NCBI RefSeq assembly: GCF_052324685.1
Contig: NW_027506910.1
Span: 570,121 to 634,120, forward strand
DNA length: 64,000 bases
Reading direction: 5' to 3'
Source: Brachyhypopomus gauderio
Taxonomy: Eukaryota > Chordata > Actinopteri > Gymnotiformes > Hypopomidae
The notes beneath the pieces were generated by a model that was not told where the DNA came from, made no database searches, and saw only the letters and a list, made by a program, of their open reading frames with translations. Of the stretch, positions 1 to 12,000 are shown piece by piece; within the stretch, counting starts at the first letter, position 1; each line of letters starts with the position of its first letter. A program made the position numbers and the translations under genes.

Positions 1-489
1 CCAGAACGTACGACACCAGGAGCATCGGTTTACGGCCGTACCTGGGGGGCAGGGACACGCCACAGAGACCACTTTACACCAACCAAAAGACATTTATTCT
101 GCTGTGGGACTGTTTTCTCAGCAGGTGTATCAGAGGGAGCACTCCAGGTCTGACAGGACTAAACAGTATATATTTCATGCTTACGTAAGTCATGAAATCC
201 TCCAGAACATGGCTGACTTTTAAACAAAAATGTTCTGGAGTGACCTCAACCAACTCTCATTATATCCAGAGTGTGGGAGAAAGTCAAACTATTCTGAATA
301 TGTGACTGATCATCAGACGCTGTCATTCAGTTCACAACACCAGCTTCAGTGGAGTAAAATGTCTTCACACAATAGAAGCACCTGTTACTTAAACTGCCAA
401 ATATAGGAGCACCCGACATCACTCCGATGAAGAAGATGGTGACAACCGCTTTATTCATCCCTCTCCTCTCACACACCAAATCCCACTGT

Positions 490-548
<59 letters not shown>

Positions 549-1419
549 AGAGGGATAGAGTAAGAGTTTTATCTAGCCAAAGACCCAAAAATTTAACAGT
601 GCATTGCATCATTCTGTGGCATGGTGCTCCTTGGCAAGATTTCTCACTGTCTCTCCAAGATGAGATTTACCTAACAAAGTACAAAAAACTCTTCTAAGAG
701 CTTAGATTTGTGTTTATAGAGAGAGAGAGATAAAAGTGTTCCACTTTGTGTGGGTCATGATGAAAATAAAGTATTATAATTTTCCTAGTTTCAGCCATGA
801 TTCTGGCCCAAGCACTAGATAAGCTCTAAAAATATAGATCCCTTAAACGTGGAACTAATAAGAAGCGAAGCTGTGAAATGTTCTAATGTTTGCTCATTGC
901 AAATGGTGTTGACATTAGGCACAACAGCCGTAGTCCTACAATAACATTTACACTGATATATGCACTGATGGTTTAGAAGAAGATCTCCTAAAAGACCTTG
1001 TATCAAAAGACAACAAGGTGAGTTTTGTACAGTGTTACCTCTGTGGCCAGGGTGCTGATAAAGGTGCTGTTGTCGAACTCCCATCCATTCGGACACTGAA
1101 TGAGTGGAGCATCGCTGAAGTTGGATTCTGTGTCCAGAACATAGAGTTGAGGTTCATGAAACATGTGACATGAAGCAAGTGATCCATCTTCCTGTTGTGG
1201 AATTATGACAGCAAGTTTCTGCTCCTGACTCAGATTCCCAAAAAAACCCTCGACATCCACGGAGCTGATGTCACAGTGGTGGGATGGGATGGAGGTGATG
1301 TAGTTGTTCAACAGGAAGTGACACGGAAGAGTGAATCTGCCTATAAAACTGAGCAGTAGAACCATTTTCTGGAACCTTCCAAAGCCATCGATCTCTTCTA
1401 ATACGTGCTCAAATTTCAT
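1..1419 (-). CDS. slc22a7: Gene A: SLC22A7/OAT2-like organic anion transporter, 5' part only
   Basis: Partial gene of the SLC22 family, major facilitator superfamily; members of this branch move organic anions across the plasma membrane. Exon 1 is 1039-1419 (381 bp, ends GAG before gtaaca), exon 2 is 382-485 (104 bp, AG acceptor, gtgctt donor), and exon 3 begins at 41 and leaves the window at base 1. I chose the start at 1419 (MKFEH) because B, C and D start at the same place and give the same 381-bp exon; an in-frame upstream ATG at 1473 would add 18 residues. Exon 1 encodes TM1 with the family pattern HFLLNN...IPSHHC and the large extracellular loop with N-glycosylation sites; exon 2 starts WDLVCERRGMNK and exon 3 starts YGRKPMLLVSY, the conserved loop 2-3 motif. 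Similarity to OAT2 is from memory of the family. No break is visible in the part present. Confidence 0.85.
488..544. repeat. (GA)n microsatellite abutting exon 2 of gene A
   Basis: An almost pure GA run. On the minus strand it is a (CT)n run ending two bases before the AG acceptor of exon 2 (acceptor at 487-486), so it supplies the polypyrimidine tract of intron 1. Confidence 0.9.
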
Positions 1420-1473
1420 ATTCCCAATTTGCTGCGGGGCTCTCCTGGGTTTCTCAAACACAGTACTGGCCAT

Positions 1474-2170
1474 TCACTCCACTCACTCAGATCTGTTCTT
1501 CTTTACCTCCCTCTGACCTCTCACTGTGAACTCAATCTCAGAAATTCTAATTAGAAATGCTAATTTTGTTATATTCCAAAGGTTGCATAACGTCTGCTGA
1601 AATGACTGGGCAGAAATAACTAAACTGTTTGTAAATCTTTGACTGTCTGAACCAGTAAAATGTGATGTCTTATTCATGTGCATTAGTGATTCAGCAAGGA
1701 CGATGGCCATTTAGCAAAGCCTACACAAAGCATGAATGTTTTAATGTAAATTAATGAAACACTTCTTTCATGAAATCTCCACAGATTAAATCTTTATGAG
1801 CAGTTCCGTAATATGACTATGAAATATTGAAATTTAAAAAACATATTCCATTTTGTTTCATTTTACTCTGTGACGACTCTAAGTTACTGCAGTCTTATCA
1901 CAGCTCGTCCCTGCTGTAACTCACTCAGGAAGGCATGCTGATATTTTTCTAGAAGAGATAAATGTGTAATCTGATTTTAGGCATTTTAAATATTCAAAAA
2001 CCATTCAAGACAAATTATGACTACATTAAGAGTAAATGGCATGAATGAATAAATATTAGTCCTGACTGTGGGCATGTATGAATAAGTGTGCCTGTCAAGT
2101 GTAGCAGAGTGCAAGATGACCATCGTAACTGATGCGATTGGACTGATGAAGTCCACTGATGCCAAACTGG
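1474..2170 (-). promoter_or_regulatory. 5' flank of gene A, duplicated at the relic
   Basis: Non-coding AT-rich flank upstream of gene A. It aligns by eye with 5891-6740, the flank of the broken copy, up to about 2160 where a repeat begins. The promoter should lie here but I see no convincing TATA box or factor site. Confidence 0.4.
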
Positions 2171-2176
2171 AACAAC

Positions 2177-2483
2177 CATGTCATGCAGCCTTGGCAATAT
2201 GGACTCCACTACCCAGAATCCCATTACCCAACTCTGCTGATCCTGCTCCCCACATTATTAAACTTCACCTGTTCCCTATTATCATGCACACATATATACC
2301 ATGTTGCCTGGATTGTGGATTTGACTCTGGACTGTATTTTCAACCTTGCTCTTGGATTACGTTCTTTGATATATATGGCTCTCTAAATTTGTGTCCTTCC
2401 AACCCATATCTACACCTTATTAATAAACATCAACCTTTTTCTGCAAACGTCTGTGCTCCTGGCCATGTCCCTCCCATCACACA
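2177..2483 (+). mobile_element. Possible solo LTR
   Basis: Starts near TGTCATGCAGCC, exactly where homology to the relic's flank stops, and contains an AATAAA-type signal near 2422. CAACC occurs at both edges and may be a target duplication, but the ends are not a clean TG...CA pair. No coding sequence. Confidence 0.4.
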
Positions 2484-2504
2484 ACCTTAGCAGGTCCTGT
2501 GCAC

Positions 2505-2810
2505 CCATACATTTTGACACTCTTTCCTGATGGTAATGGTACCTTTTCAACAGGATTAACACCCCACCTCACCGCACAAAGGTGGTGTGTGAGTGGTTTC
2601 AGGGCTCCTTTTGGAGTCGGGAGACTTCAGGAGACTTTGGTGTCCTTCCTTGGCCTTCTAACTTGCCTGATCTCAATCCAGTGGAGCACATCTAGCAACA
2701 CATGGATCGCCAGGTTCACCACGCTCACAACCCACAACCCCACAGTCTGTGGGACCATGGTGTTCTGCTGTTGTGGCTGGAATTGCCTTGAGTGCCTCTA
2801 GACACCCGTG
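2505..2810 (+). pseudogene. Tc1/mariner transposase relic
   Basis: Broken C-terminal part of a Tc1-like transposase. Two family signatures are readable with frameshifts and stops: a degenerate FQQDN.P block near 2545-2575 and WPSNLPDLNPVEHI at about 2650-2694, where the catalytic-domain motif (W-P-x-x-S/L-P-D-L-N-P-I/V-E) is followed directly by a stop. Inactive fossil. Confidence 0.7.
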
Positions 2811-2863
2811 GATGCCAGGATGTCTCACTAGTGTCACCCAAGCCAAGGGTGATCATTCCCAGA

Positions 2864-3354
2864 TGTCATGTTGTTTCTGGGTCCCTTTAGCCCCTCCTCT
2901 GTTTCCATGTCACAGCTTCATTTTGGTGTTTCATGTGCTCACGTTTTAGTATTCCCATGTGTTCTCTGCAGCCACGCCCCTTATCATTTGTAACTCCACC
3001 CCTCCTCATTGTCTGGAGTTTGTTCAGTTCCTTCTTTAGTCTTGTATTTAAGCCCAGTGTTTTGTCAGTACCCTGGTTCCCTAGTTCCTATAATACCAAG
3101 TTTCTGTTGCTTTCCTGTTTTCATTGTTTCTGGTCTGTTAAGCAGTCTTCCCTGATTTTAGTTAGTTTCTTATTCTGTTGTGATTCCTGGTTTTTCTTTC
3201 ACTGATAATGTCTGTCCGTCTCGATTGTTGTTCTTTGACTGATTGCCCCCCCCCCCCATTATGACCCTGGACATCTTTATGAATTATGTCCTGTAATAAA
3301 TCTTGCCGCTCTCAGCACTTGCGTCTGCCTCCTATTCCCCCAATGGGCGTTACA
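2864..3354 (+). mobile_element. Solo LTR, Gypsy type (491 bp)
   Basis: Begins TGTCATG and ends GCGTTACA, the TGT...ACA ends of Gypsy LTRs. It has a TATA-like tatttaag near 3045 and a polyadenylation signal (aataaatc, about 3295). The flanks are CCAGA and CCAGT, a 5-bp target duplication with one mismatch. It contains a C13 run near 3246. Confidence 0.65.
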
Positions 3355-3599
3355 CCAGTATTAAGTAGTCATAATGTTCTGATTTGAGTGTTATTGTAGT
3401 TTTGTAGGTACCGTAAATTAAGCCTGTTTTATTTCTTTTACTTATTCTTATCTTTTATTTTACTTTCTCTCAATTTACTGTTTTCCAATTTTATTTTTCT
3501 TTTACTTATTCTTGTTTAATTCTTAATTTTTCTATATTAATGTTATTTCCTTTTCCATTTTTATTCCTTTAAAATCTTGATCTTATTATTTTATATGTT

Positions 3600-6500
3600 G
3601 ACAACGACCTTCTAAAGGTGATAGACCTCAGGCTGTAATAAGCTTCTTGTAAAGATCTTTTTGCCAGTGTGTATAAAAGGTGCTATATAAAATAAAATTG
3701 CCTGGTCTAAAGAAGCCCAATTCTAATGGCATTCTATATGCTGAGTGGAAGGTGACTGAAACTGTGTGACTAACAAATGTGGCTAGATATATTAACAATA
3801 AACCAGCAAAACAGGCAAAGCAATGAGAAAAACATAAACACACTTGCTCTTACTTGAAAATAATGATTCTTGTTCATTTTGCCAAAAGACTTCTAATCCA
3901 CATAATATTAGCAACATTTCATATAGGATACTGTACATGACATGCACAAATGCTAATGCCAGACCAACAAGAACAACTTTTAAGTTGTTAATTTATTATT
4001 ATTAAGTTATTGTTTTCATGATTCTCATACAGTGAAACAGCGGTAACAACACAAAACAGAAAAACACACCAAGACCCATAATTTTAGTTTGATATCATTA
4101 CCTCTTATCAGTTGTAAAGATAAGCTGAAAGATTTGTGAACTTAGGTCATTGATCAACTCCAGTTAACCAGTGTGGCTAGAATTTTGCAGTAGCTAAAAG
4201 TGGTGGGGTGTTAGAAAAGGCAGGTGGAGATCTGAAGGTCTAAAGCTTAGAGTATTGTGTGGAAGGCTTCCTTCCTTACCAGACATTAAAATGAGCAAGA
4301 TATTGACAAGAGGATAAACTGGGGTTTTCAGACTAATTCAATCAGATCTACTTTAAAAATATTTAAGCTCCAAGCAAAGGGTGACTGAGCAGACTCAACT
4401 AATCAAACCGCAACTGTGATCCAAATACTGAACAAACTAGCTGTAACAGACTAGCTGTCCATCCACACCACACACCTCGTGCGGATAAAAACTCCAGATC
4501 AGGGGTCTCTAACTCCAGAGTCCAACACAGTTTTGTTGATTTCCAATCAGGTAAACAAAGTCTGGAACCCTAATGCTGAGTAAACAAAAGGTACAGATAG
4601 GATGGAACATCATCAGGAGGAACATCAGATAGGATGAAGAACAGGAGAAGGTTACAGCACATCGACTCACTGAGAACAATGGATATTATTTTCTGATTCC
4701 AGGCAGGTTGAATCTGGTGAGAAAGCAAAAGGCAGTAAACATGATGAAGCCAGTACTGTAATTACTGTAATGCTGTCATATCTGGTGCAATCAGTCTCAA
4801 CATTAGTCTCACAAAAGTAATTTATTTCTAGTTTTAAAAACTACATCAGATATGCTGGAGAACTACCAGTGTGTAAAAATCTGCATCTGAATTATCAGAA
4901 GTGTAGCTGTGTGTCATGCCTGGCCCCGCCCCCAGCTGTCAGTCATGTCTTTGTTTTCATCTTCCGTGTGCCACTGTGTTTTGGTTTCGTTTTCCATGCC
5001 CTATAGTTTGAAACTCCGCCCCCCCCTTTTATTGCATTCACCTGTGTTTTAGTTCCGTAGTTATCTTGAGTGTGTATTTACCCTGTGTTTTCCTTTGCGC
5101 TTTGCTTCTCATTGATGTATTTTAGTCTTATCATTATTTGCTGCCATGGAAATCGATCACCATCGTGTTTTCATGTAGTGTTTTCTCTTAACTATGACTC
5201 ACACTCTCATATATATATATATCAGTCATTTGTCTGTCTCTGATTAACCTGGTGTGCTGATCCTGGAGAGTCTACATGACTCTGATAATGGGGTTGTCTT
5301 CAATCATGGAACTGCTTTACACCAGAACTATATTAATAATAATAAGGAAGATGATGACAACCGCTTTATTCATCCCTCTCCTCTCACACACCAAATCCCA
5401 CTGTGCGAAAGAGAGAAAGAGAGAGGGAGAGAAATAGAGATTGGAAGAGTGAGAGAGAGTTTTAGATAGCCAAAGACCCAAAAAGTTAACAGCGCATTAC
5501 ATCATTCAGTGGCATGGTGCTCTTTGGCACCAGATTCCTCACTTTCTCTCCAAGATGAGATTTACCAAACAAACCATAAACAGACTCTTCTAAGAGCTTA
5601 GATTTGTGTTTATAGAGAGAGGGATAAAAGTGTTAAACGTTTTGTGGGTCATGATGAAAATAAAGTATTATACAGTAAGTTGCCTAGTTTCAGCAATGAC
5701 TCTGGCCCAAGCACTAGATAACCTCTGTGATGTCACAGTGGTGGGATGGGATGGAGGTGATGTAGTTGTTCAACAGGAAGTGACACGGAGGAGTGAATCT
5801 GCCTATAAAACTGAGCAATAGAACCATTTTCTGGAATCTTCCGAAGCCATCGATCTCTTCTAATACGTCCTCAAATTTTATATTCCCAATTTGCTGCGGT
5901 TCTTAGTGTGAAGGACCAAAGCTTTTCGTTTGGAACTCTCACTCCACGTACTTGTGAACTCAATCTAAGAATTTCTAATAAGAAATTATATTTTGTTATA
6001 TTCCAAAGGTTGCATAATGTCTACTGAAATGACTGGTCAGAAATGACTAAGCTGGTTGTAAATCTTTGACTGTCTAAACCAGTAAAATGTCTGTCTAAAA
6101 CCAGATATCTTATTCTTCCCTGTGGCATCAGTGATTTATCAAAGACGTTGGGCATTTGACAAAGCTTCACAAATCTCTCTTTAATTTGTCATGGTTACAC
6201 AGAAAACCAAAGCATGAATGTTTGAACAAATGAATGTAAAACATCTTACATGAAATCTCCACAAGTTAAACCATTATGAGCTGTCATTTACAGTACTGTA
6301 ACATGACAATGAAATATTGCAATAATAAAAAATATTCCATCTTTTTAAATTTTATTCTGTGACGACTCCTTTAATTTACTGCAGTTTTATCGCAGCTCTT
6401 CAGGTCCCTGCTGTAACTCACTGAGAAATGCGTGTTGACATCTTCCCTAGAAGAGATAAATATGTCATCTAATTTTAGCCATTTTAAGCATTCGAAAAAC

Positions 6501-6740
6501 ATTCAAGACAAAATAAAGACAATGAGCAAATTATGACTACATTAGAGTAAATGGCATGAATTAATAAATGTTAGTCCTGACTGTTAATCCAGTTAATTTA
6601 TATACAGATACACATGGTCATATCAGAATGAGCTTTGCCCAGGACACAGACTGGGTGTGTATGAATACATGAGGATGCTAGACTGCAGTAGGAGACTGCA
6701 AAGCCATCGTCATGGGTAACGGATGCGTTTGTACTGATGT
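3600..6740 (-). pseudogene. Broken, chimeric SLC22A7-like relic
   Basis: Remains of a transporter copy between genes A and B. Reading on the minus strand: a 5' flank like gene A's (5891-6740), an exon 1 fragment (about 5725-5890) with the middle of the exon deleted, an exon 2 fragment (about 5345-5402), then an LTR-like insert (about 4913-5190), intron 2-like sequence (4775-4912), the last two thirds of exon 3 (about 4669-4773) and intron 3 sequence down to about 3880. The exon 1-2 part resembles gene A, whereas exon 3 and its introns resemble genes C and D (3880-4620 aligns with 27585-28470). The segment 3715-3880 matches gene B intron 9 (8550-8705). It cannot encode a transporter. Confidence 0.75.
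4913..5190 (+). mobile_element. LTR-like fragment inside the relic
   Basis: Starts TGTCATGCCTGG, as in other Gypsy-type LTRs here, with a T-rich body. The 3' end is not definable. It sits at the junction between the A-like and C-like parts of the pseudogene. Confidence 0.4.
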
Positions 6741-6954
6741 CCAAAAGGGAATGATAATAGGCTCCTGATACTGTAATAGGTTGGTTGCAGCTCAGAAACT
6801 GTGAACTATGTATGGGAGCTGCCACAGTGAAGGTGTATCAGGAGTGGACATCTCACAAACCACCTGCCTCCCAACGTAATAACAGTGGTGTCCACAGGTA
6901 ACTGGTGCCAGAAGAGAACACCAGCAGAGAGTGGCACAGAGCACACCACAGTGG

Positions 6955-7645
6955 ACCAGTTTAACTTCTATAATGACCACAGTAGACCAGTTTAACTTCT
7001 ATAATGACCACAGTGGACCAGTTTAACTTCTATAATGACCACAGTAGACCAGTTTAACCTCTATAATGACCACAGTAGACCAGTTTAACCTCTATAATGA
7101 CCACAGTGGACCAGTTTAACTTCTATAATGACCACAGTGGACCAGTTTAACTTCTATAATGACCACAGTAGACCAGTTTAACCTCTATAATGACCACAGT
7201 AGACCAGTTTAACCTCTATAATGACCACAGTGGACCAGTTTAACTTCTATAATGACCACAGTAGACCAGTTTAACCTCTATAATGACCACAGTGGACCAG
7301 TTTAACCTCTATAATGACCACAGTAGACCAGTTTAACCTCTATAATGACCACAGTAGACCAGTTTAACCTCTATAATGACCACAGTGGACCAGTTTAACT
7401 TCTATAATGACCACAGTAGACCAGTTTAACCTCTATAATGACCACAGTGGACCAGTTTAACTTCAATAAAATCCACAGTGGACCAGTTTAACCTCTATAA
7501 TGACCACAATGACCAGTCTAACCTCTATAATGACCACAGTGGACCACTTAACCTCTATAATGACCACAGTGGACCGGTTTAATCTCTATAATGACCACAG
7601 TGGACCAGTAAACCTCTATAATGACCACAATGGACCAGTTAACTT
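6955..7645. repeat. 31-bp minisatellite, about 22 copies
   Basis: Head-to-tail copies of a 31-base unit starting ACCAGTTTAA, with two main variable positions (TAGACC/TGGACC and ACTTCT/ACCTCT) arranged in mixed order. The last units are shortened and run directly into Rex3 sequence. There are no unique spacers, so it is not CRISPR-like. Confidence 0.95.
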
Positions 7646-7649
7646 CTTT

Positions 7650-8520
7650 AACGATTATAGTGACTTCTTGGACTCCTTGGAGGGGACAGTGGAAGGTGTC
7701 CCTTCTGGGGATTCCATTGTTCTACTGGGGGACTTCAGTGCTCACGTGGGTGATGACAGTATGACCTGGAAGGATGTGACTGGGAGGAACAGCCTCTCTG
7801 ATCTGAATGTGATGGTCGTGTTGTTGGACTTCTGTGCTCCTCACAGTTTGTCCATAAAATGTTCGAGCACAAAGTTCTCCATAAGTGTATACGGCACCAG
7901 GACTCCTAAGGAGTCGGTTCAATGATCGATCTTGTAGTCATGTCATTCGACATGTGTCTTGAACAGTCGGGTAAGATAGGAGTTGAGCTGTCAGGTGATC
8001 ACGACCTAGTGGTCAGTTGGATCAGATAGTTGGGGAGGATGCCGGATAGACCGGGCACACCCAAACATATCATTAGGGTTTGCTGGCAACGTCTGAGAGA
8101 GGAACCTGTCAGAAAGATCTTCAGATCTGCCTGGCTTGTGGGACTGTGGACACAGCAGACAGGTAGTGGTGAGACCATGGAAAGTGACTTTCAGTCGGAG
8201 GAAAAATGCAGGTTCCGTCCTGGACGTGAAACACTGGAGCAGCTTTTAAAAGAAATACAAGAAATTAGTTTCCTCCACAGGATGTCCAGGTTTTTCGTTA
8301 GAGATCGGGTGAGGATTTCAGCCATCCAGGAGAAACATGGAGTAGAGCCGCTGCTTCTTCATGTACAGAGGAGCCAGTTGAGGTGGTTTGGACATCTGGT
8401 TCAAATGCCTCCTGGACACATCCCTGGTGAGGAGTTCCAGACATGTCCAACTGGGAGCATGTCCAATTGTCCACACGACCCAGGTAAGTGGATGCATATG
8501 GATGGATGGAATTTTCTTAT
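7650..8520 (+). mobile_element. Rex3 (RTE clade) LINE, internally deleted
   Basis: Joins part of the endonuclease domain (7690-7900: GDSIVLLGDFSAHVGDDSMTW pattern, then LDFCAPHSLS) to a short reverse-transcriptase piece (about 8190-8235) and the C-terminal tail (8260-8460: [14 protein letters not shown]). Most of RT is missing and frames are broken. It lies just beyond the 3' end of gene B. A similar deleted copy recurs in inverted form at 34.2-36.1 kb. Confidence 0.75.
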
Positions 8521-8709
8521 ATGAATGAGTATTATTGTAGTTAACAGAAGTTCAACTCTAATGGCATTACATATGCTGAGTGAAATATGAGTGAAACTCT
8601 GCATAAGTGGCTAGAAATATTAACAATAAACCAGCAAAATAGGCAAAGCAATAACTAATAACCAAACATAAATACAATACTTGCTGTTGTTTCAAAATGA
8701 TGTTTATTG

Positions 8710-8965
8710 TTAATATATTTGTATTTCATTGTAGGAAATTGTAGGAGTGTACCTGGCTTGCTCCGTGTCCTGGATGGTTTCAGGAAGCCGTACGTTGTGT
8801 GTCTCAGGGAGAAACTGGGCGAGAAACCCGGCTCCAATGGCAACAGAACTGAACAGGACCTGAGGTAGAGGTGTCCATATGTCCTGTAAGAGGCTCATGA
8901 GAGGGGCCACAGACACTCCCACACGGCCCACACACGAGCAAAAGCCTAACCCATTTTGCCTGTGG

Positions 8966-9027
<62 letters not shown>

Positions 9028-12000
9028 ACACATACACACACACACTGTTCACCTATTGTTTTGTAATTATTGCCTTGCTAGCATCACACAGTGGGTGTAA
9101 GCAATAATTGTGGTTGGCAGTTCACCGTAGGACTGTCGGAAAAAGCTCAGTGGTGTACAGAAACACGGAGGTGAAGGATGCCTCAGAGAAACCTTTTCCC
9201 AACACCGCTACTAAAGTACGAGGAAGCCATTTCTCTGAAAAAATGCAAAAATGGGGTGATGTGTCAGTGAAGGTGATTATGGTTAGGCCCTTTCTTTTTG
9301 TAGGTCTTTTGGTTTTGTTAGTGTATTGTTAAGGAAGATAGGCCGACACTGTCTGTTTCGTAGTAATTTCTGCTGTTTAAAAACTGCCTTGAAAAGCTGA
9401 AATGAAAGAACCTGAAATTCTAAATTTGCATTATACATCAGTGAACAATGAAACTGAAATAAGATTAGACATTAGACATGAACATACAACCACAGTAATT
9501 GAAGTGTATAATACACTCTCATGGTATTATAGGGAACAGATGTTCTTATTACCTTTAGGGATGAGAATGGTAACTGCAATGCAGAGTCCTGTCATGATGA
9601 GAGTGCCCACCTGACTGAACCTGCGGCCCACCAGACGCAAGCTTACGTAGATCAGCAACTTGGCTGGTATTTCTATGATACCATAGATGAACTGTGTCAT
9701 GAAGAGGTTTACGCCAAATCCTTCAACGTTTAGACTTATTCCATAATATGTGAATGCGACTCCAAACCTGGGCGGGGGAGGGGTGTGGGTGGTGTTAGAC
9801 CGTTGAAATACAGTTATTATTTAAAATAAAAAAGTAACACTGAAATATTCAAAACCATTAAAATAATTTAAATGATAAAGATATATTTGCATCAAACACA
9901 CAAACAAACAAACCCACAAGGCTAAGACCAGGTGGGATTTCAGATAAAGATGTTTTCTCCCTTACTCTTCAAGTAAGGGAGAAACAAGCAGACATCATGA
10001 CAGTAGAGAAGAATCAGACGATTGCAGATCAATACATGTGGCAGTCACAAGCGATGGAAACAACCAAAGGAAGGAATATGAGACACTGGCCCTAATCTGG
10101 AGTGGAGGTCCCTAAGAGTACAAACCCCGGAAGAACTGCCACACCCCCAAACTTCAAAGTCCGTCCCTTAATTGGTTCCTATTTCCCTGGAAACCTTGTG
10201 GACTTCCTTGCAATTTTGACCACCTCTGTACACGGTACACTTGTAACGACTCAAAGCCAGAGAGATGGAACAAGAGGTTTGACGCGAGTGCGAGACGATT
10301 TAATGACAATGAAACAAAATAACGGAACTGACGCAAATCAAAGTAAACATCCTAAAGAAAGTGAGAAACGTGCAAATGAGAGAACAGAATGTGAAGATAA
10401 AAACAACATACGGGGGCCAATCCGAAACTAACCAATGATGAAGCATAAAGAGTGAGCATGAAATGAGTGTAACATACCAGACATACGAACAAAAACATGA
10501 CATGCAGGGTTTAAGTACACAGATAAATCATGGAGCTAGACTACACACAGGTGAAACCAATAACGACACAGTTGAAACCAATAACAGTATCGAGGAAGTA
10601 ACAAAGACACGAGATTGTGACAACAATGTTGTTACTCCGTGTAATCTTGGACGGTTGTCTTGGAGTAACTAGCAGTTACTCCCTGGAATAAATTTGGATC
10701 AAAGAAAAATACCATGTGATTCCAGTCAGGACAGTCAGTCTCCTCAGCATCGGAGTCTTGAATAAATCCAGATATGTGTACTTCCTGTCTTCCTCTGAGA
10801 TGATAACAGTGCAGAGGGTCTGAAATGTTTAAAATCAGAGGTGAGGGAGAACTGGATAGTGGACGTATTCAGAATTTAGAATGTATATGTTATGGGTTTC
10901 ATTTGTGTTACTCTGCATTTTATACGCTCTTTCTCAACAGCCGACAATGCCAAAACTGTCCACAGAAACACTGACTTACTGTCACGTTGAGGACCCCGGC
11001 CCCTCCCCTTTGGGCGTGTGTAAACGTTGTCCACGTGCTTTGTCTGCGTCTGCGGAACTCTGTGGTGAAGGCTATGTTGTGTGAATAATGTGTCTCACCT
11101 GTGAATCGTCTCGTAATCACATGGGGCTAATGTGGTCTGTCTATTTAATGTGCGCTCGCGCAGTGTCCTGTGCTCGTCGTTGTCTAATGTCTACACGTTA
11201 CGTGTGAAGTATTTGTTGCTCGTGCGCTATTGCGCAATTTTGTTTAAATAAAAAGTGACGTAAAAGAGGAGGATTCCTGTCTCGTCCTTCGTCCCTCGCC
11301 GAACGTCAGAGAACGACGAGCCATCAAGAGACAAAGATGCCAGGCTACAAGAGCAAGCCCAAGAAGGGAAAAAAGCCCAGCAAGCGGCACCACCGCTCTT
11401 CTTCCTCCCCCCCGCGCCGCGACGCCCCGCCGACTTTGGCGCAGCTCGAGCTGGACCCGATCTGTGCGTCCCTGCTGCGACAGGCGCGGGTGCATCACGA
11501 CCCCGAGGCGGCGGAGAAGCTCCGCCAGGAGGCGGTGCGGCTTTGGGGAACATACCACCCCACTTCATCCAGGGAGCCCTCACCCCTGCGGGTGAGCTCC
11601 TTTGCGCTCTGTGGGGTGGAGAAGACCCCCGAGAGCGAGTTTGGGGAGGGGGACTCTCCAGGCGAGGAGGAGGAGCTGGAAGACGAGGAAGACAGCTACC
11701 CTCCGTCTTTATGCGACGCCTCCACCGTCAACTACGGTAGGGAGGAGGAGTCAGAGGAAGACGGCTATCCTCCGTCTCTAGATGACGTCTCTACCGTCGA
11801 CTACGGTGAAGAGGAGGAGGAGGAGTCGGAGGAAGAGGACTACCTCCCTCCGCCCGTAGGTCCCTCTCCCCCTGTCGAGGAGGGCGAGGAAGAGGGGGAG
11901 GAGCAAGAGGGCGACGAGGAGGAGTACCCCCCGTCGGAGTGCTCCGCATGCCCCGAGGAAGACGGTGGGGAGGAGAACGGGGATTACCCTCCGTCCGAGG

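Noticed and set aside
488..697. ORF beginning with Arg-Glu repeats
   Set aside because: Translation of the (GA)n microsatellite.
1420..1473. Upstream in-frame ATG of gene A (18 extra residues)
   Set aside because: B, C and D all start at the MKFE position and give the same 381-bp exon, and the extra residues have no counterpart; kept as an alternative only.
6955..7645. Regular short repeats suggestive of a CRISPR array
   Set aside because: Units are directly adjacent with no unique spacers, and the host is a vertebrate.
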